DNA of 64,000 bases from Desulfuromonas acetoxidans DSM 684 (GCF_000167355.1 NZ_AAEW02000011.1:1-64000); one strand, 5' to 3'; positions 1 through 10,448 are shown, counted from the stretch's first letter. Made by a program: numbers and translations. Notes: generated from the letters alone by a model not told the origin.

Positions 1-60
1 TTATTTATAACCCATTTTGTTTTCTAATCAACAACTCAACGATCAAGGAGAATTACCAAC

Positions 61-609
61 ATGAAAAAATGGGTTTGCACAGTATGCGGTTACATTCACG
101 AAGGTGAAACAGCTCCGGACAAATGTCCTCAATGTGGTGTTGGCGCGGACAAATTTGAAGAACAACAAAATACCGAGGGCTTGGCCTGGGCAGATGAACA
201 CCGCATTGGTGTTGCAAAAGATGTTGACCCTGAGATCCTCGAAGGTCTGCGCGCCAACTTTACCGGTGAGTGCACTGAAGTTGGCATGTATCTGGCCATG
301 AGCCGTCAAGCTGACCGCGAAGGCTACCCTGAAGTTGCTGAAGCATACAAACGTATTGCCTGGGAAGAAGCCGAACATGCGGCAAAATTCGCCGAACTGC
401 TTGGTGAAGTCGTGGTTGGCGATACCAAAACCAACTTGCAAATGCGTGTTGATGCCGAGCATGGCGCTTGTGCCGGCAAGAAAAAACTCGCCACTCGCGC
501 CAAAGAACTCAATCTTGACGCGATTCACGACACCGTTCACGAAATGTGCAAAGATGAAGCACGCCACGGCATGGCTTTCGCCGGCCTGCTTAAGCGATTC
601 TTCTCTTAA
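61..609 (+). CDS. Rubrerythrin-type peroxidase, rubredoxin domain first
   Basis: This 182-aa soluble protein has an N-terminal rubredoxin-like zinc/iron knuckle (CxxCGY near residues 6-11 and CPQCG near 22-26). A ferritin-like diiron four-helix domain follows, with the ExxH pairs EEAEH and DEARH visible. Rubredoxin-first order is typical of reverse rubrerythrins, which reduce hydrogen peroxide in anaerobes using electrons passed through the rubredoxin centre to the diiron site. The start is supported by AAGGAG about 10 bases upstream. A strong hairpin follows directly, so the gene looks monocistronic at its 3' end; its promoter may lie left of the window. Family assignment is firm; the exact electron donor is not visible. 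Confidence 0.93.
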   Translation: MKKWVCTVCGYIHEGETAPDKCPQCGVGADKFEEQQNTEGLAWADEHRIGVAKDVDPEILEGLRANFTGECTEVGMYLAMSRQADREGYPEVAEAYKRIAWEEAEHAAKFAELLGEVVVGDTKTNLQMRVDAEHGACAGKKKLATRAKELNLDAIHDTVHEMCKDEARHGMAFAGLLKRFFS

Positions 610-630
610 TAATTTCTTTTACCTTTAAAA

Positions 631-662
631 AACGCTGCCTGTTTCGGGCAGCGTTTTTTTTT
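631..662 (+). terminator. Rho-independent terminator after the rubrerythrin gene
   Basis: A 9-bp perfect stem (AACGCTGCC / GGCAGCGTT) with a 7-base loop is followed by a run of T. It separates the rubrerythrin gene from pfaD. Confidence 0.9.
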
Positions 663-762
663 GCCTTAAACGTCGGAAAGTGGCATAATTCCTCTTTTGC
701 AATGTTTCCCGAGAGACTCCAAATTTACACGTTATTTTCACGACGAAAGTTTTAAGATTATC

Positions 763-2388
763 ATGACTTATGAGCAATCTCCTTTAGGTCGTCTCATTCC
801 GTCTACAGATCAATCTCTGTCGACAGTGGACACATCGACCTTGCGTGAGGCACTAATGCGACTTGCCACGCCGGTCTGCATGACCAACGAGGGGGTAACC
901 ACTCAAGGTACGGTGTGTTTCGACCCTCAGTCCACTCAGGGCACCCCTTTAACCGGATTGGCCCTGCCCCTGCCACTTGAGCGGTGTGGCGATGCCGTTT
1001 TTTGTGCTGCCCATGGCCTGCGCTACCCGATGGTCGGTGGTTCCATGGCCAAAGGGATCAGTTCCGCTGCCATGGTGATTGAACTCGGCCAACATGGCAT
1101 GCTCGGTTTCTTTGGTTCTGCGGGCCTGCCACTTGAAACCGTGGATGCTACCATTACCCAGTTACAGCAAGCGCTTCCTGAAGGGCCGTTCGGGGTCAAC
1201 CTGATCCACAGCCCCAATGAACCAGATCTGGAAAATGCTCTGGTTGATCTGTATCTGAAACGCAACGTGCACCTCATTGAAGCCTCGGCGTTTTTATCTC
1301 TTAGTCCGGCTGTCGTGCGCTATCGTCTTCACGGCATTCACCGTGATGGCCAGGGAAATATTGTCACACCGAACCGAATTATTGCCAAGGTGTCCCGAGA
1401 GGAAGTTGCACGCCATTTCCTGTCGCCACCGCCACAGAAAATACTCGACGAACTGGTTGCTCAACATGTCATCACTGCCGAACAGGCTGCGCTGGCACGT
1501 CAGATCCCCATGGCCGAAGACGTGACGGCCGAAGCGGACTCCGGCGGTCATACCGACAACCGTCCAGCGTTGTCGTTATTCCCGACCATCTGTGCCCTAC
1601 GCGATACGCTCCATCAGGAGTTCGGTTATGCAACCAAACCACGTGTTGGTCTGGGCGGCGGCATTGCGACGCCGACTTCTGCCGCAGCAGCCATTGCCAT
1701 GGGCGCAGCTTATCTGGTCACCGGAACCGTTAACCAGGCATGCTGCGAATCCGGCACATCTGACATTGTTCGCCAGATGCTGGCCGAAGCCCGTCAGGCA
1801 GACATTGCCATGGCTCCAGCCGCAGATATGTTTGAGATGGGTGTTGATGTGCAGGTATTGAAACGGGGCACCATGTTTTCGATGCGTGCAGCCAAACTGT
1901 ATGAACTGTACAAACGTTATGCCAGCCTCGACCAATTGCCGGTTGACGAACGCGACAAACTTGAAAAAACTTTTTTCCGGGCGTCGCTCAACGATGTCTG
2001 GAACAGCACCCGGGAGTTTTTTCTCAAACGCGATCCACGCCAAGTTCAACGAGCCGAGCAAGACCCCAAACATTTGATGGCGTTAGTCTTCCGTTCTTAT
2101 CTCGGCCAGGCCACTCATTGGGCCAACGACGGTGACACCAGCCGTCGCATGGACTTTCAAATCTGGTGCGGCCCGTCCATGGGGGCTTTTAACGAATGGG
2201 TTCGCGGCAGCTTTCTCGAGCAACCACACCAACGGCGGGTGGTTTGCGTCAATCTCAACATTCTTTTCGGTGCGGCCGTTCTGACACGGGCCAATACCCT
2301 GCGTCGGCAAGGCGTTGTCCTCAACGAAGCCGACGTGCTGACCACACCATTAACCACTGAACAGATCAAGGAGTGCCTACGTGACTGA
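763..2388 (+). CDS. pfaD: PfaD-type FMN-dependent trans-acting enoyl reductase
   Basis: This 541-aa protein is a TIM-barrel flavoprotein of the PfaD / nitronate-monooxygenase-like family, the separate enoyl reductase that works with the Pfa polyunsaturated fatty acid or secondary lipid synthase. Features seen are the family N-terminal region, glycine-rich barrel stretches (GGSMAKGISS, GLGGGIATPTSAAAAIAMGA) and the C-terminal helical part. The frame is open from 697, but ATG 763 gives the usual N-terminus (MTYEQSPLG); no strong Shine-Dalgarno is visible for either start. The stop overlaps the GTG start of pfaA by 8 bases, so the two are translationally coupled. No pfaB or pfaC partner is present in the window. 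Confidence 0.9.
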   Translation: MTYEQSPLGRLIPSTDQSLSTVDTSTLREALMRLATPVCMTNEGVTTQGTVCFDPQSTQGTPLTGLALPLPLERCGDAVFCAAHGLRYPMVGGSMAKGISSAAMVIELGQHGMLGFFGSAGLPLETVDATITQLQQALPEGPFGVNLIHSPNEPDLENALVDLYLKRNVHLIEASAFLSLSPAVVRYRLHGIHRDGQGNIVTPNRIIAKVSREEVARHFLSPPPQKILDELVAQHVITAEQAALARQIPMAEDVTAEADSGGHTDNRPALSLFPTICALRDTLHQEFGYATKPRVGLGGGIATPTSAAAAIAMGAAYLVTGTVNQACCESGTSDIVRQMLAEARQADIAMAPAADMFEMGVDVQVLKRGTMFSMRAAKLYELYKRYASLDQLPVDERDKLEKTFFRASLNDVWNSTREFFLKRDPRQVQRAEQDPKHLMALVFRSYLGQATHWANDGDTSRRMDFQIWCGPSMGAFNEWVRGSFLEQPHQRRVVCVNLNILFGAAVLTRANTLRRQGVVLNEADVLTTPLTTEQIKECLRD

Positions 2389-5300
2389 TTCGGGTGCACA
2401 GACACAGACCACGGACAAGAACACCGCAGCCAAACCACTGGCTATTATCGGTATCGGCTGCCTGTTTCCTCAGGCCAATGGCAAAGACGCCTACTGGGCC
2501 AACATCAAAGGTGCGATTGACAGCATCACCGATGTTCCGGAAACCCACTGGCGCACTGCGGATCTTTACGATCCCGACCCGAAAACACCCGACCATACTT
2601 ACGGCAAACGGGGCGGTTTCCTTGACCCCATCGAATTCAACCCGATGGAATTCAGCATTCAGCCGAATATTCTTGAAGCCATTGACACCTCACAACTGCT
2701 TGGTCTGATTGCCGCGCGCGAAGCCTTGCGCGATGCCGGTTATGATCCGCAAAGCGATTTTGCCCGTGATCGCGTTAGTGTTCTTCTCGGTGTCACCGGT
2801 GCTCTGGAGATGGTGATCCCTCTCGGTGCCCGTCTCGGTCATCCCCAATGGCGCAAAGCACTCAAAGACGCCGGTGTCCCTGCTGATGTTGCTCAGGAGG
2901 TTGTTGAACGGATTGCTGACTCCTATGTGCCCTGGCAGGAGAACTCCTTCCCTGGCCTGCTTGGTAACGTGGTTGCCGGACGGATCAGCAAGCAGTTTGA
3001 CCTCGGCGGCACCAACACTGTTGTTGATGCAGCCTGTGGCAGCTCTTTGAGCGCCGTGCACATGGCCGCTATGGAATTGGCTTGTGGGCGTAGCGACATG
3101 GTCATCACCGGTGGCATTGACACGTTTAATGACATCTTCATGTACACCTGTTTCAGCAAAACCCCGGCGCTGTCACCGTCCAATCTGGTCCGCCCGTTTG
3201 ATCACCAGTCCGACGGCACCCTGATCGGTGAAGGTTTGGGATTGATTGCCCTCAAACGTCTGGAAGATGCCGAGCGCGACAACGATCATATTTACGCCGT
3301 TATCCGCGGTGTAGGCGCCGCCAGTGACGGCAAAGGTGGCGCTATTTACGAACCCAGTGCTTCTGGACAAAAACGCACCTTGATCGATGCATACCGCCAA
3401 TCCCAGGTTGATCCACGCACGATCAGCCTTCTCGAAGCGCATGGCACCGGCACCAAGGTCGGTGATGCCACCGAGATCAAAGCCCTGCGCGAGGTGTACG
3501 GCGAAAGTGATGGTGCCCCCTGGTGTGCTCTGGGGTCGGTCAAATCACAGATTGGCCACACCAAAGCCGCGGCCGGTTCCGCCGGTCTGATCAAAACAGC
3601 TTTGGCTCTGTATCACAAAATTCTGCCGCCCACCATTAATGTGGAGCAGCCGCAAACCGTCATCACTGAAGGGAACAGTCCGTTCTACGTCAACACGGTC
3701 ACCCGTCCCTGGCTGGCCAACCCGAATCATCCGCGGCGTGCCGCCGTGAGTGCTTTCGGCTTCGGCGGCAGTAACTTCCACTGCGTCCTTGAAGAGTACC
3801 TGAGCGAGCCGACCTGCTGCGATTTCAGTGACGCACCGCTGCTGTTTGCCCTATCCGGTCAGGACCGTTCCACATTGGAAACCGCCCTTGGTCAGCTTGC
3901 TTCAGCCCCTAAAGATGCTGTTCGTCGTCGGGCAGCGCAAAGCCGTCAGGCGTTCAATTCAAACGATCCACACCGTCTGCTGTTTGTCGTTGACAAGCCT
4001 GCTGATCTGCCTGGTGTCATCGACAAAGCGAAAAAGGTGTTAACCACACAAGCGCCCCTCAACGGCACCCCGCAGGGGATCTGGTATGGCCAGGGCCCGT
4101 CACAGGGAAAACTCGCCGTGCTGTTCCCCGGCCAGGGCGCCCAATACCTGCAGATGCTGGCCGACCTGTCGTGCCATGCACCACAACTTCTCGCCCAACT
4201 GCAGGATGGTGATGATGTACTGAGCCTCGACGATGGTACATCCCTGAGCAGCCTGATCTATCCTCACTCGTTGTTCAGCAGCGAGCAGCGCCAACAGGCC
4301 GAGCAGCGTTTGCAGGCAACACAACACGCCCAGCCTGCCATCGGCACGGTCAGCCTTGGTGCCTGGAACTATCTGCGCAACCATTACGGCCTTGAAGCTC
4401 AGGCGTTTGCCGGGCACAGCTATGGTGAATTGACGGCCCTGTGTGCGGCTGGCTGCTATGGCAGCGACGACCTGTTGCGCCTGTCTCGCTTGCGCGGCAC
4501 CCTGATGGCCGGTGACGGCAGCGATAAAGGCACCATGCTGGCCATTTCCGCACCCTTGGATGAGATCGAACAGATGATTCGCGAGGAGAATCTGTGTCTG
4601 GTACTGGCCAATCACAACACCCCGAATCAGGGCGTCCTTTCAGGAGAGCGTGAAGAGATTTCCCGCGCCGAAACATTGTGCAAACAACGCAAAATGCGTT
4701 GTACACCTCTCGATGTGGCGGCAGCATTCCACAGCCCATTGGTTGCGGCAGCGTCCAAACCGTTCCACAATGCGTTGCAGGAGATTGACGTCCAGGTGCC
4801 GCAGTGCGCCGTTTATGCCAATAAAACCGCTCTGACCTACCCTCAGGAACCCGGACAGATCACCACCCTTCTGGCTGAACAGATCGCCAGTCCAGTCAAG
4901 TTTGTCCGCCAGATTGAACAGATGTATGCCGATGGCTTCACCACTTTTTTCGAGGTCGGCCCTGGAGCCCGCCTGACCGGAATGGTGAAAAAGATTCTCG
5001 CCGACAAAGAGGTTCAGACCATTGCCTTGGACGCCTCCAATGGTAAACGCTCCGGCCTGAGCGATCTGGCCAAAGCCCTGGTGCAACTGGCGGCACTGGG
5101 TTGCCCTGTCGACCTGAGTCGTTGGGATGACCAGTTTGTTACCCGGATGGAGCAATTGCCGGAACCAAAACCGGCCAAAATGACGGTAACACTGACCGGG
5201 GCCAACTACGTGAAAGAGAAACCGGCACGCCCGGCCAGCAAACGTCATCTCGTTGATGCCGACCAGATTCCGACACCGACACCAGTCGCTCAGCCGACAA

Positions 5301-8300
5301 CGCAATCCGTCGTATCTCATGCCAGCAATGACGATGTTGCGGCACTGAAATCTCTGCAAGAGAACATGGCCGTTCTGCAACAGATGCAGGAAGATACCGC
5401 CCGACTCCATCAGAAGTTTCTTGAAGGTCAGGCCGCTGCCGTAGATACCATGCGCGTCCTGATGGATCAGCAACAACCGACGATGGCCGCAACACGCCCG
5501 TCTACGCCACCAGCAGCAGTACCCAAGGCCCCTCAAGCACCACGCATGACAGCGCCTCAGCCCTCTGCTGCTCGCCCCGTGTCTCAGCCCGCGCCCCAGC
5601 CAAACGCTGAACCGGGCAATAGCGTGCAAGACGCTCTGCTTGATGTTGTTGCCGAGAAGACCGGTTATCCGCAGGAGATGCTGGAACTCGAGATGAGTCT
5701 CGATGCCGACTTGGGCATTGACTCCATCAAGCGGGTTGAAATCCTTTCTGCCCTGCAGGAAGCGGTCCCCGGTTTGCCGGCGGTTCAGCCGGAACAACTC
5801 GGCAGCCTGGAAACATTGCGCCAGATCGTCGAAGCCCTGGGTGCGGTTGACCTGTCCGCGCCCCAAGTTGTGGCCTCAGCGACAGCTGCAGCTTCAGGCT
5901 CAGACACCAATGTTCAGGCCGCTCTGCTCGATGTTGTTGCTGAGAAGACCGGCTATCCGCAGGAGATGCTGGAACTCGATATGAGCCTTGATGCTGATCT
6001 GGGCATTGATTCGATTAAACGGGTTGAGATCCTTTCCGCGTTGCAGGAAGCGGTTCCCGGTCTTCCGGCGGTTCAACCGGAGCAACTCGGCAGCCTGGAA
6101 ACATTGCGCCAGATCGTCGAAGCCCTGGGTACGGTTGACCTGTCCGCGTCACCCGCAGCTTCAGGCTCAAACACCAATGTTCAAGACGCGCTGCTCGATG
6201 TTGTCGCCGAGAAAACCGGTTATCCGCAGGAGATGCTGGAACTCGATATGAGTCTCGATGCCGACCTGGGCATTGATTCGATTAAACGGGTTGAAATCCT
6301 CTCCGCGCTGCAGGAAGCGGTTCCCGGTTTGCCGGCGGTTCAGCCGGAACAACTCGGTAGCCTGGAAACATTGCGCCAGATCGTTGAAGCCCTGGGTAGC
6401 GTTGAGATCGCAGCCCCAACTGTGGCTGTTGTGGCCTCTGCGGTTTCTCAAACAGCGGGCACTCTCCAGACGGCGCTGCTTGATGTTGTGGCAGAAAAAA
6501 CCGGTTATCCGCAGGAGATGCTGGAACTGGACATGAGTCTCGATGCCGACCTGGGCATCGATTCGATTAAACGGGTTGAAATCCTATCTGCGTTGCAGGA
6601 AGCGGTCCCCGGTCTCCCTGCTGTCCAGCCCGAGCAACTGGGGAGCCTGGAAACGCTGCGTCAAATTGTCGACGCCTTAGGAGCAACAGATACACCACAA
6701 CCACCTGCTGCGATTGATCAAGCGCCTCCTTCGGCACCTTCCGCCAGCACAACAGCCAAGTCCGTTCAGGAGGCTCTAATTGCCGTTGTCGCTGACAAAA
6801 CCGGCTACCCGCAGGACATGCTCGAACTGGATATGAGCCTCGATGCCGATTTGGGGATTGATTCGATCAAGAGGGTCGAGATCCTCTCTGCGCTGCAGGA
6901 AGCGATCCCTGAACTTCCTGCCGTTCAACCGGAGCAACTCGGCAGTCTGGAAACCTTGCGTCAGATTGTTGAGGCGCTGACCCAACAGGCTCCCGGAGCT
7001 GAGGAACAAACAGCAATACAGACCCCGGTCGTCACGACGGAAACGCCTGCAGTTCCCTCCCCGTCTCAGGTCAGCTCGCAACCCGTCGCGCCTGCGACCG
7101 TGAAGGAACCTGATCCGAATGCAACGGTGCGCCGCGAAGTAATTCAACTCGATGTGGTCGGCCAACAACGCCAGCCATACACTCTGAGCACCAATGCTCC
7201 GCTGTGGTTGGTCGATGATTGCTCGTCTCTGGTGCCGACCCTGGCCTCCACATTGAAGGGCGAAGGCTATCCGGTCAAGATCGTCAGTCCGACCCAGACG
7301 GAAGTCCCGGATCAACTGGCCGGTCTGGTTATCATTGCTCCGGAAATCGGCACGGACAGTCACTTTCTCCGTGACGCCTTTTCCCTGGTCCAACGTTGTG
7401 CACCGGCTCTGAAAAAGCAATCTGCACAACAAAGCGCCTGCCTGGTCACCGTGTCACGCCTTGATGGCCAATGCGGGTTCGGCAGCCAGAGTCTATTGCG
7501 TGATCCATTGTCTGGAGCTCTGGCGGGCTTATGCAAAACCGCCCGTCTCGAATGGCCGGAACTCACGTGTAAGGCGATCGACGTCAGTGACACTTTGACG
7601 GACAAAGAGCTGAGCACAGCCTTGATTGACGAACTGCTCTTGACCGGGCCGATTGAAATCGGTATCAGTCGTGAGGGACTGACAACACCGGTTCTGGTTG
7701 ATGCACCTCTGCCTGAAGACAGCGACTCCATTCAAATGACAGGCGATGACATTGTTGTCATCAGTGGCGGTGCCCGCGGTGTAACGGCTGAGGTGGCCAC
7801 TCACCTGGCTCAGTGTGGGCAGCCAACCCTGCTGCTGCTTGGTCGCAGTGCATTGCCGGAAGTCGAGCCCGACTGGCTGGCGGCAGCGCGCACGGATGCG
7901 GACATCAAACGGACCTTGATGGAGCATGCCGAAGCACCGCTTAAACCACGCGAGCTCAATGATCAATGCACGCGGGTGCTGCAACAGCGCGAATTGACTG
8001 CCAACCTTGATCGGCTGCGTCAGGCCGGGTCCAAAGTGATCTACAAAGCTCTTGATATCCGCGACGAAAAAGCGGTCGCAGAGGCACTTGACGAAGCTCG
8101 TCAAGAGGGCACGGTTCGCGGCATTATTCACGGAGCCGGCGTTCTGGCAGATCGCAAAATCGAAGACAAAACCCTTGAGCAATTTGACCAGGTCTATTCC
8201 ACCAAAGTGGCCGGATTACAGGCTTTGCTGCATGCCAGCGCAAACGATCCGCTACGTTTTATTGTGATGTTCTCCTCATCAACCGGCCGTTTTGGTCGCG

Positions 8301-9484
8301 TTGGCCAAGTTGATTACGCCATGGCCAATGAGGTACTGAACAAAACAGCCCAGGCCCTGTCTCGCCAGAAAACAGACTGTCGCGTCCTGGCAATCAACTG
8401 GGGGCCATGGGACGGTGGTATGGTTACTCCGGCGCTGAAGAAACTCTTTGCTGATGAAGGCATTGAAGTGATCGATCTGGCTGCGGGTTCCCAATATCTG
8501 TTACAGGAGCTGACCCGCCAAGATGGTCAGGTCGAAATTGTCATCCTCGGTGAGCATAAAAAACCCAACGACCATGACCAACAGGATGCAGAGACTTCGG
8601 TTGATCTGAGCGCCAGCCCCATTACCGAATGCTATCCGGAGCTGGCGTTAACCCTCCAGATTACGCCTCAAACTATGGCTGTGTTACAGGATCATGTCAT
8701 CGATGGCATGGCGGTCGTGCCGACGGCTTTAATCATTGAATGGATGGCGCATGGGGCCATGCACAATTATCCCGGAATGCAGTTTATCGGCTTTGATAAC
8801 CTGCGCATTTTCAAAGGGATTCGCCTGACCGCGGATGAAGAATACGACGTGGAGTTGCGTAACCAGCAGGGCCGCTTTGAAGAGGACCTGATGCGTATTC
8901 CCATGCAGATTGTTGCGGCCAACTCCAAGCGGATTCACGCCAGTGGCGATATTCTACTGTCATCGTTCCGCGAACTGACCGCGCCAACCATCACACCGCT
9001 CTCAGTCGATACGGAGCGAGCGCAATCTCACGAGCAGATTTACGCTTCAGGCCAACTGTTCCACGGCGCGCTTTTGCAGGGGATTCAACAGATTACCGGT
9101 GAAGGGCCGGAAGGAATCGTGGGCGTTGCAGAATCGGCCCCCTCGCCGCAACAATGGATGGCATCACCGTTACGTTATGACTGGCTGACCGATCCGATGA
9201 TTCTTGACAGCAGCTTTCAGATGATGATTCTGTGGAGCTTTGCAGAGAAAAGTCAGGGGTCGTTACCCATGTTTGCCGGACGCTATCGCCAATATCGTGA
9301 ATCGTTCGGCACAACCCCGATTTATATTCAATGCCGCGTGGTCAAACAGAGCGGCCAGGTTGTCGAAGCCGATATTGACTTTATCGATGCGAACACGCGT
9401 GAGATCGTCGCTCGTCTTGAAGGCTATCAATGCACCATGACACCGACCCTGGAACAGGCCTTTGCCAACAACACCTTAGTCTAA
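2381..9484 (+). CDS. pfaA: PfaA-type polyketide/PUFA synthase, KS-AT-ACPx5-KR-DH
   Basis: This is a 2367-aa multidomain synthase. The ketosynthase spans roughly residues 18-475, with Cys219 (DAACGSS), His354 (EAHGTGT) and His393 (GHTKAAAG). The acyltransferase is around 570-880, with Ser680 in GHSYGE. After a Pro/Gln-rich linker come five near-identical acyl carrier domains, each with LGIDSIKR; the phosphopantetheine serines are 1115, 1211, 1300, 1395 and 1495. A ketoreductase follows (GGARGVT near 1795, Tyr1979), then a C-terminal hot-dog dehydratase-like domain. This order matches PfaA of iterative long-chain lipid synthases. Start: GTG 2381 with AAGGAG 7 bases upstream, inside the end of pfaD. 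The chain-length-factor/dehydratase partner (PfaC) and the PPTase are not in the window, so the product cannot be named. Confidence 0.93.
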   Translation: MTDSGAQTQTTDKNTAAKPLAIIGIGCLFPQANGKDAYWANIKGAIDSITDVPETHWRTADLYDPDPKTPDHTYGKRGGFLDPIEFNPMEFSIQPNILEAIDTSQLLGLIAAREALRDAGYDPQSDFARDRVSVLLGVTGALEMVIPLGARLGHPQWRKALKDAGVPADVAQEVVERIADSYVPWQENSFPGLLGNVVAGRISKQFDLGGTNTVVDAACGSSLSAVHMAAMELACGRSDMVITGGIDTFNDIFMYTCFSKTPALSPSNLVRPFDHQSDGTLIGEGLGLIALKRLEDAERDNDHIYAVIRGVGAASDGKGGAIYEPSASGQKRTLIDAYRQSQVDPRTISLLEAHGTGTKVGDATEIKALREVYGESDGAPWCALGSVKSQIGHTKAAAGSAGLIKTALALYHKILPPTINVEQPQTVITEGNSPFYVNTVTRPWLANPNHPRRAAVSAFGFGGSNFHCVLEEYLSEPTCCDFSDAPLLFALSGQDRSTLETALGQLASAPKDAVRRRAAQSRQAFNSNDPHRLLFVVDKPADLPGVIDKAKKVLTTQAPLNGTPQGIWYGQGPSQGKLAVLFPGQGAQYLQMLADLSCHAPQLLAQLQDGDDVLSLDDGTSLSSLIYPHSLFSSEQRQQAEQRLQATQHAQPAIGTVSLGAWNYLRNHYGLEAQAFAGHSYGELTALCAAGCYGSDDLLRLSRLRGTLMAGDGSDKGTMLAISAPLDEIEQMIREENLCLVLANHNTPNQGVLSGEREEISRAETLCKQRKMRCTPLDVAAAFHSPLVAAASKPFHNALQEIDVQVPQCAVYANKTALTYPQEPGQITTLLAEQIASPVKFVRQIEQMYADGFTTFFEVGPGARLTGMVKKILADKEVQTIALDASNGKRSGLSDLAKALVQLAALGCPVDLSRWDDQFVTRMEQLPEPKPAKMTVTLTGANYVKEKPARPASKRHLVDADQIPTPTPVAQPTTQSVVSHASNDDVAALKSLQENMAVLQQMQEDTARLHQKFLEGQAAAVDTMRVLMDQQQPTMAATRPSTPPAAVPKAPQAPRMTAPQPSAARPVSQPAPQPNAEPGNSVQDALLDVVAEKTGYPQEMLELEMSLDADLGIDSIKRVEILSALQEAVPGLPAVQPEQLGSLETLRQIVEALGAVDLSAPQVVASATAAASGSDTNVQAALLDVVAEKTGYPQEMLELDMSLDADLGIDSIKRVEILSALQEAVPGLPAVQPEQLGSLETLRQIVEALGTVDLSASPAASGSNTNVQDALLDVVAEKTGYPQEMLELDMSLDADLGIDSIKRVEILSALQEAVPGLPAVQPEQLGSLETLRQIVEALGSVEIAAPTVAVVASAVSQTAGTLQTALLDVVAEKTGYPQEMLELDMSLDADLGIDSIKRVEILSALQEAVPGLPAVQPEQLGSLETLRQIVDALGATDTPQPPAAIDQAPPSAPSASTTAKSVQEALIAVVADKTGYPQDMLELDMSLDADLGIDSIKRVEILSALQEAIPELPAVQPEQLGSLETLRQIVEALTQQAPGAEEQTAIQTPVVTTETPAVPSPSQVSSQPVAPATVKEPDPNATVRREVIQLDVVGQQRQPYTLSTNAPLWLVDDCSSLVPTLASTLKGEGYPVKIVSPTQTEVPDQLAGLVIIAPEIGTDSHFLRDAFSLVQRCAPALKKQSAQQSACLVTVSRLDGQCGFGSQSLLRDPLSGALAGLCKTARLEWPELTCKAIDVSDTLTDKELSTALIDELLLTGPIEIGISREGLTTPVLVDAPLPEDSDSIQMTGDDIVVISGGARGVTAEVATHLAQCGQPTLLLLGRSALPEVEPDWLAAARTDADIKRTLMEHAEAPLKPRELNDQCTRVLQQRELTANLDRLRQAGSKVIYKALDIRDEKAVAEALDEARQEGTVRGIIHGAGVLADRKIEDKTLEQFDQVYSTKVAGLQALLHASANDPLRFIVMFSSSTGRFGRVGQVDYAMANEVLNKTAQALSRQKTDCRVLAINWGPWDGGMVTPALKKLFADEGIEVIDLAAGSQYLLQELTRQDGQVEIVILGEHKKPNDHDQQDAETSVDLSASPITECYPELALTLQITPQTMAVLQDHVIDGMAVVPTALIIEWMAHGAMHNYPGMQFIGFDNLRIFKGIRLTADEEYDVELRNQQGRFEEDLMRIPMQIVAANSKRIHASGDILLSSFRELTAPTITPLSVDTERAQSHEQIYASGQLFHGALLQGIQQITGEGPEGIVGVAESAPSPQQWMASPLRYDWLTDPMILDSSFQMMILWSFAEKSQGSLPMFAGRYRQYRESFGTTPIYIQCRVVKQSGQVVEADIDFIDANTREIVARLEGYQCTMTPTLEQAFANNTLV
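5620..6990 (+). repeat. Five tandem acyl-carrier-protein coding repeats in pfaA
   Basis: Five units, spaced about 265-300 bp apart, encode nearly identical carrier domains (each contains SLDADLGIDSIKRVEIL). Units 1-4 are most alike and unit 5 is the most divergent (AIPELP instead of AVPGLP). The linkers are short and Ala/Ser/Pro-rich. In this family, carrier number affects product titre rather than chain length. The repeats are prone to recombination, so copy number could vary between strains. Confidence 0.92.
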
Positions 9485-9531
9485 CAAGCCTGAAAAACCC
9501 TCACATGGGACCTTTTCAACATCATCCTCAT

Positions 9532-9558
9532 ACAAAGCCCGGTTAAACCGGGCTTTGT
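9532..9558 (+). terminator. Hairpin after pfaA (possible terminator)
   Basis: A perfect 11-bp inverted repeat (ACAAAGCCCGG / CCGGGCTTTGT) has a 5-base loop. No T run follows, so it may act as a weak or factor-assisted terminator, or as an mRNA-end stabiliser. It lies just before the next gene. Confidence 0.55.
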
Positions 9559-9575
9559 GATTGAATGTCAGTGCT

Positions 9576-10433
9576 ATGAAAACATCTCATCGTTGCTTAC
9601 CGTGTTTTGTCGAACAAACCCTGAGTGTGTTGCGTATGACCGACGCATCACCGCAACAGACGGAAACCATTCTGCGTCAGGCTTTATCCCTGCTCAGCCA
9701 GATCGATTTCGATGCCACACCGCCGCAGACCGCCCGTCTGTTACACGCCCTGATTCGGGAAAAACTGGACAACCCGGATCCCTATGCCGATGAGAAAAGC
9801 CGCTATCAGACTCTGGCTCTGCAACTTTATCCAAAACTCGAACAACAGGTAAAAGAGAACACAGATCCGCTGCTAACCGCTTTAAAGCTGTCTATTGCCG
9901 GAAACAGCATTGATCATGGCGTGTATCACGCCATGGATGAGGCGCGCGCTCTGCAGGCGATTGACAGTGCCCTTCATCTGCCTCTGGTCGGTGATATTGA
10001 ACGACTACGCCATGATATTGCTTCTGCGGAATCGATTCTTTTTTTGGCTGACAATGCCGGTGAAATCGTCCTTGATCGCTTATTGATTGAGCAGTTGCCG
10101 TTGAATAAAACAACAGTGGTTGTTCGAGGAACTGCGATTATCAACGATGCCCTTTATGCAGAAGCCCGTGAGGCGGGTTTGACGCAGATTGTTCGCGTTC
10201 TCGACAATGGTGACAATACTCCCGGAACCGATCTGTCCTTGTGTCGGCCCGATGTACGAAAAGCTTTTGACAGTACTGATCTGATCCTGGCCAAGGGACA
10301 GGGAAATTACGAAACACTCAGTGAGATAGATGCCAATATCGTCTTCCTACTCAAAGCAAAATGCCCGGTTGTCGCAGAACACATCGGTTGCCAACTCAAC
10401 GATGCTCTAATCTTGCACCGTCTCCATTGTTAA
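9576..10433 (+). CDS. DUF89 family metal-dependent damage-control phosphatase
   Basis: This is a 285-aa cytoplasmic protein of the DUF89/ARMT1-like group. Visible family motifs are CLPC near the N-terminus, FLADNAGE (metal-binding Asp/Asn), KGQGNYE, and a C-terminal Lys/Cys segment (LLKAKCPVVAEHIG). DUF89 enzymes remove phosphate from damaged or excess phosphometabolites. The two-Cys prokaryotic subgroup is small, like this one, but its substrate is not known. The frame is open from TTG 9561; ATG 9576 is the better start. It lies behind pfaA after a hairpin, so co-regulation is uncertain. Confidence 0.8.
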   Translation: MKTSHRCLPCFVEQTLSVLRMTDASPQQTETILRQALSLLSQIDFDATPPQTARLLHALIREKLDNPDPYADEKSRYQTLALQLYPKLEQQVKENTDPLLTALKLSIAGNSIDHGVYHAMDEARALQAIDSALHLPLVGDIERLRHDIASAESILFLADNAGEIVLDRLLIEQLPLNKTTVVVRGTAIINDALYAEAREAGLTQIVRVLDNGDNTPGTDLSLCRPDVRKAFDSTDLILAKGQGNYETLSEIDANIVFLLKAKCPVVAEHIGCQLNDALILHRLHC

Positions 10434-10448
10434 ATCGTATTATCTATA

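Noticed and set aside
4640-5866. Open frame of 408 codons on the minus strand
   Set aside because: It lies entirely inside pfaA, opposite the carrier-domain region, and has no family features. It is a shadow of the GC-rich coding strand.
5620-6990. Tandem DNA repeat as a mobile or regulatory element
   Set aside because: The periodicity is fully explained by five in-frame acyl carrier domains of PfaA.
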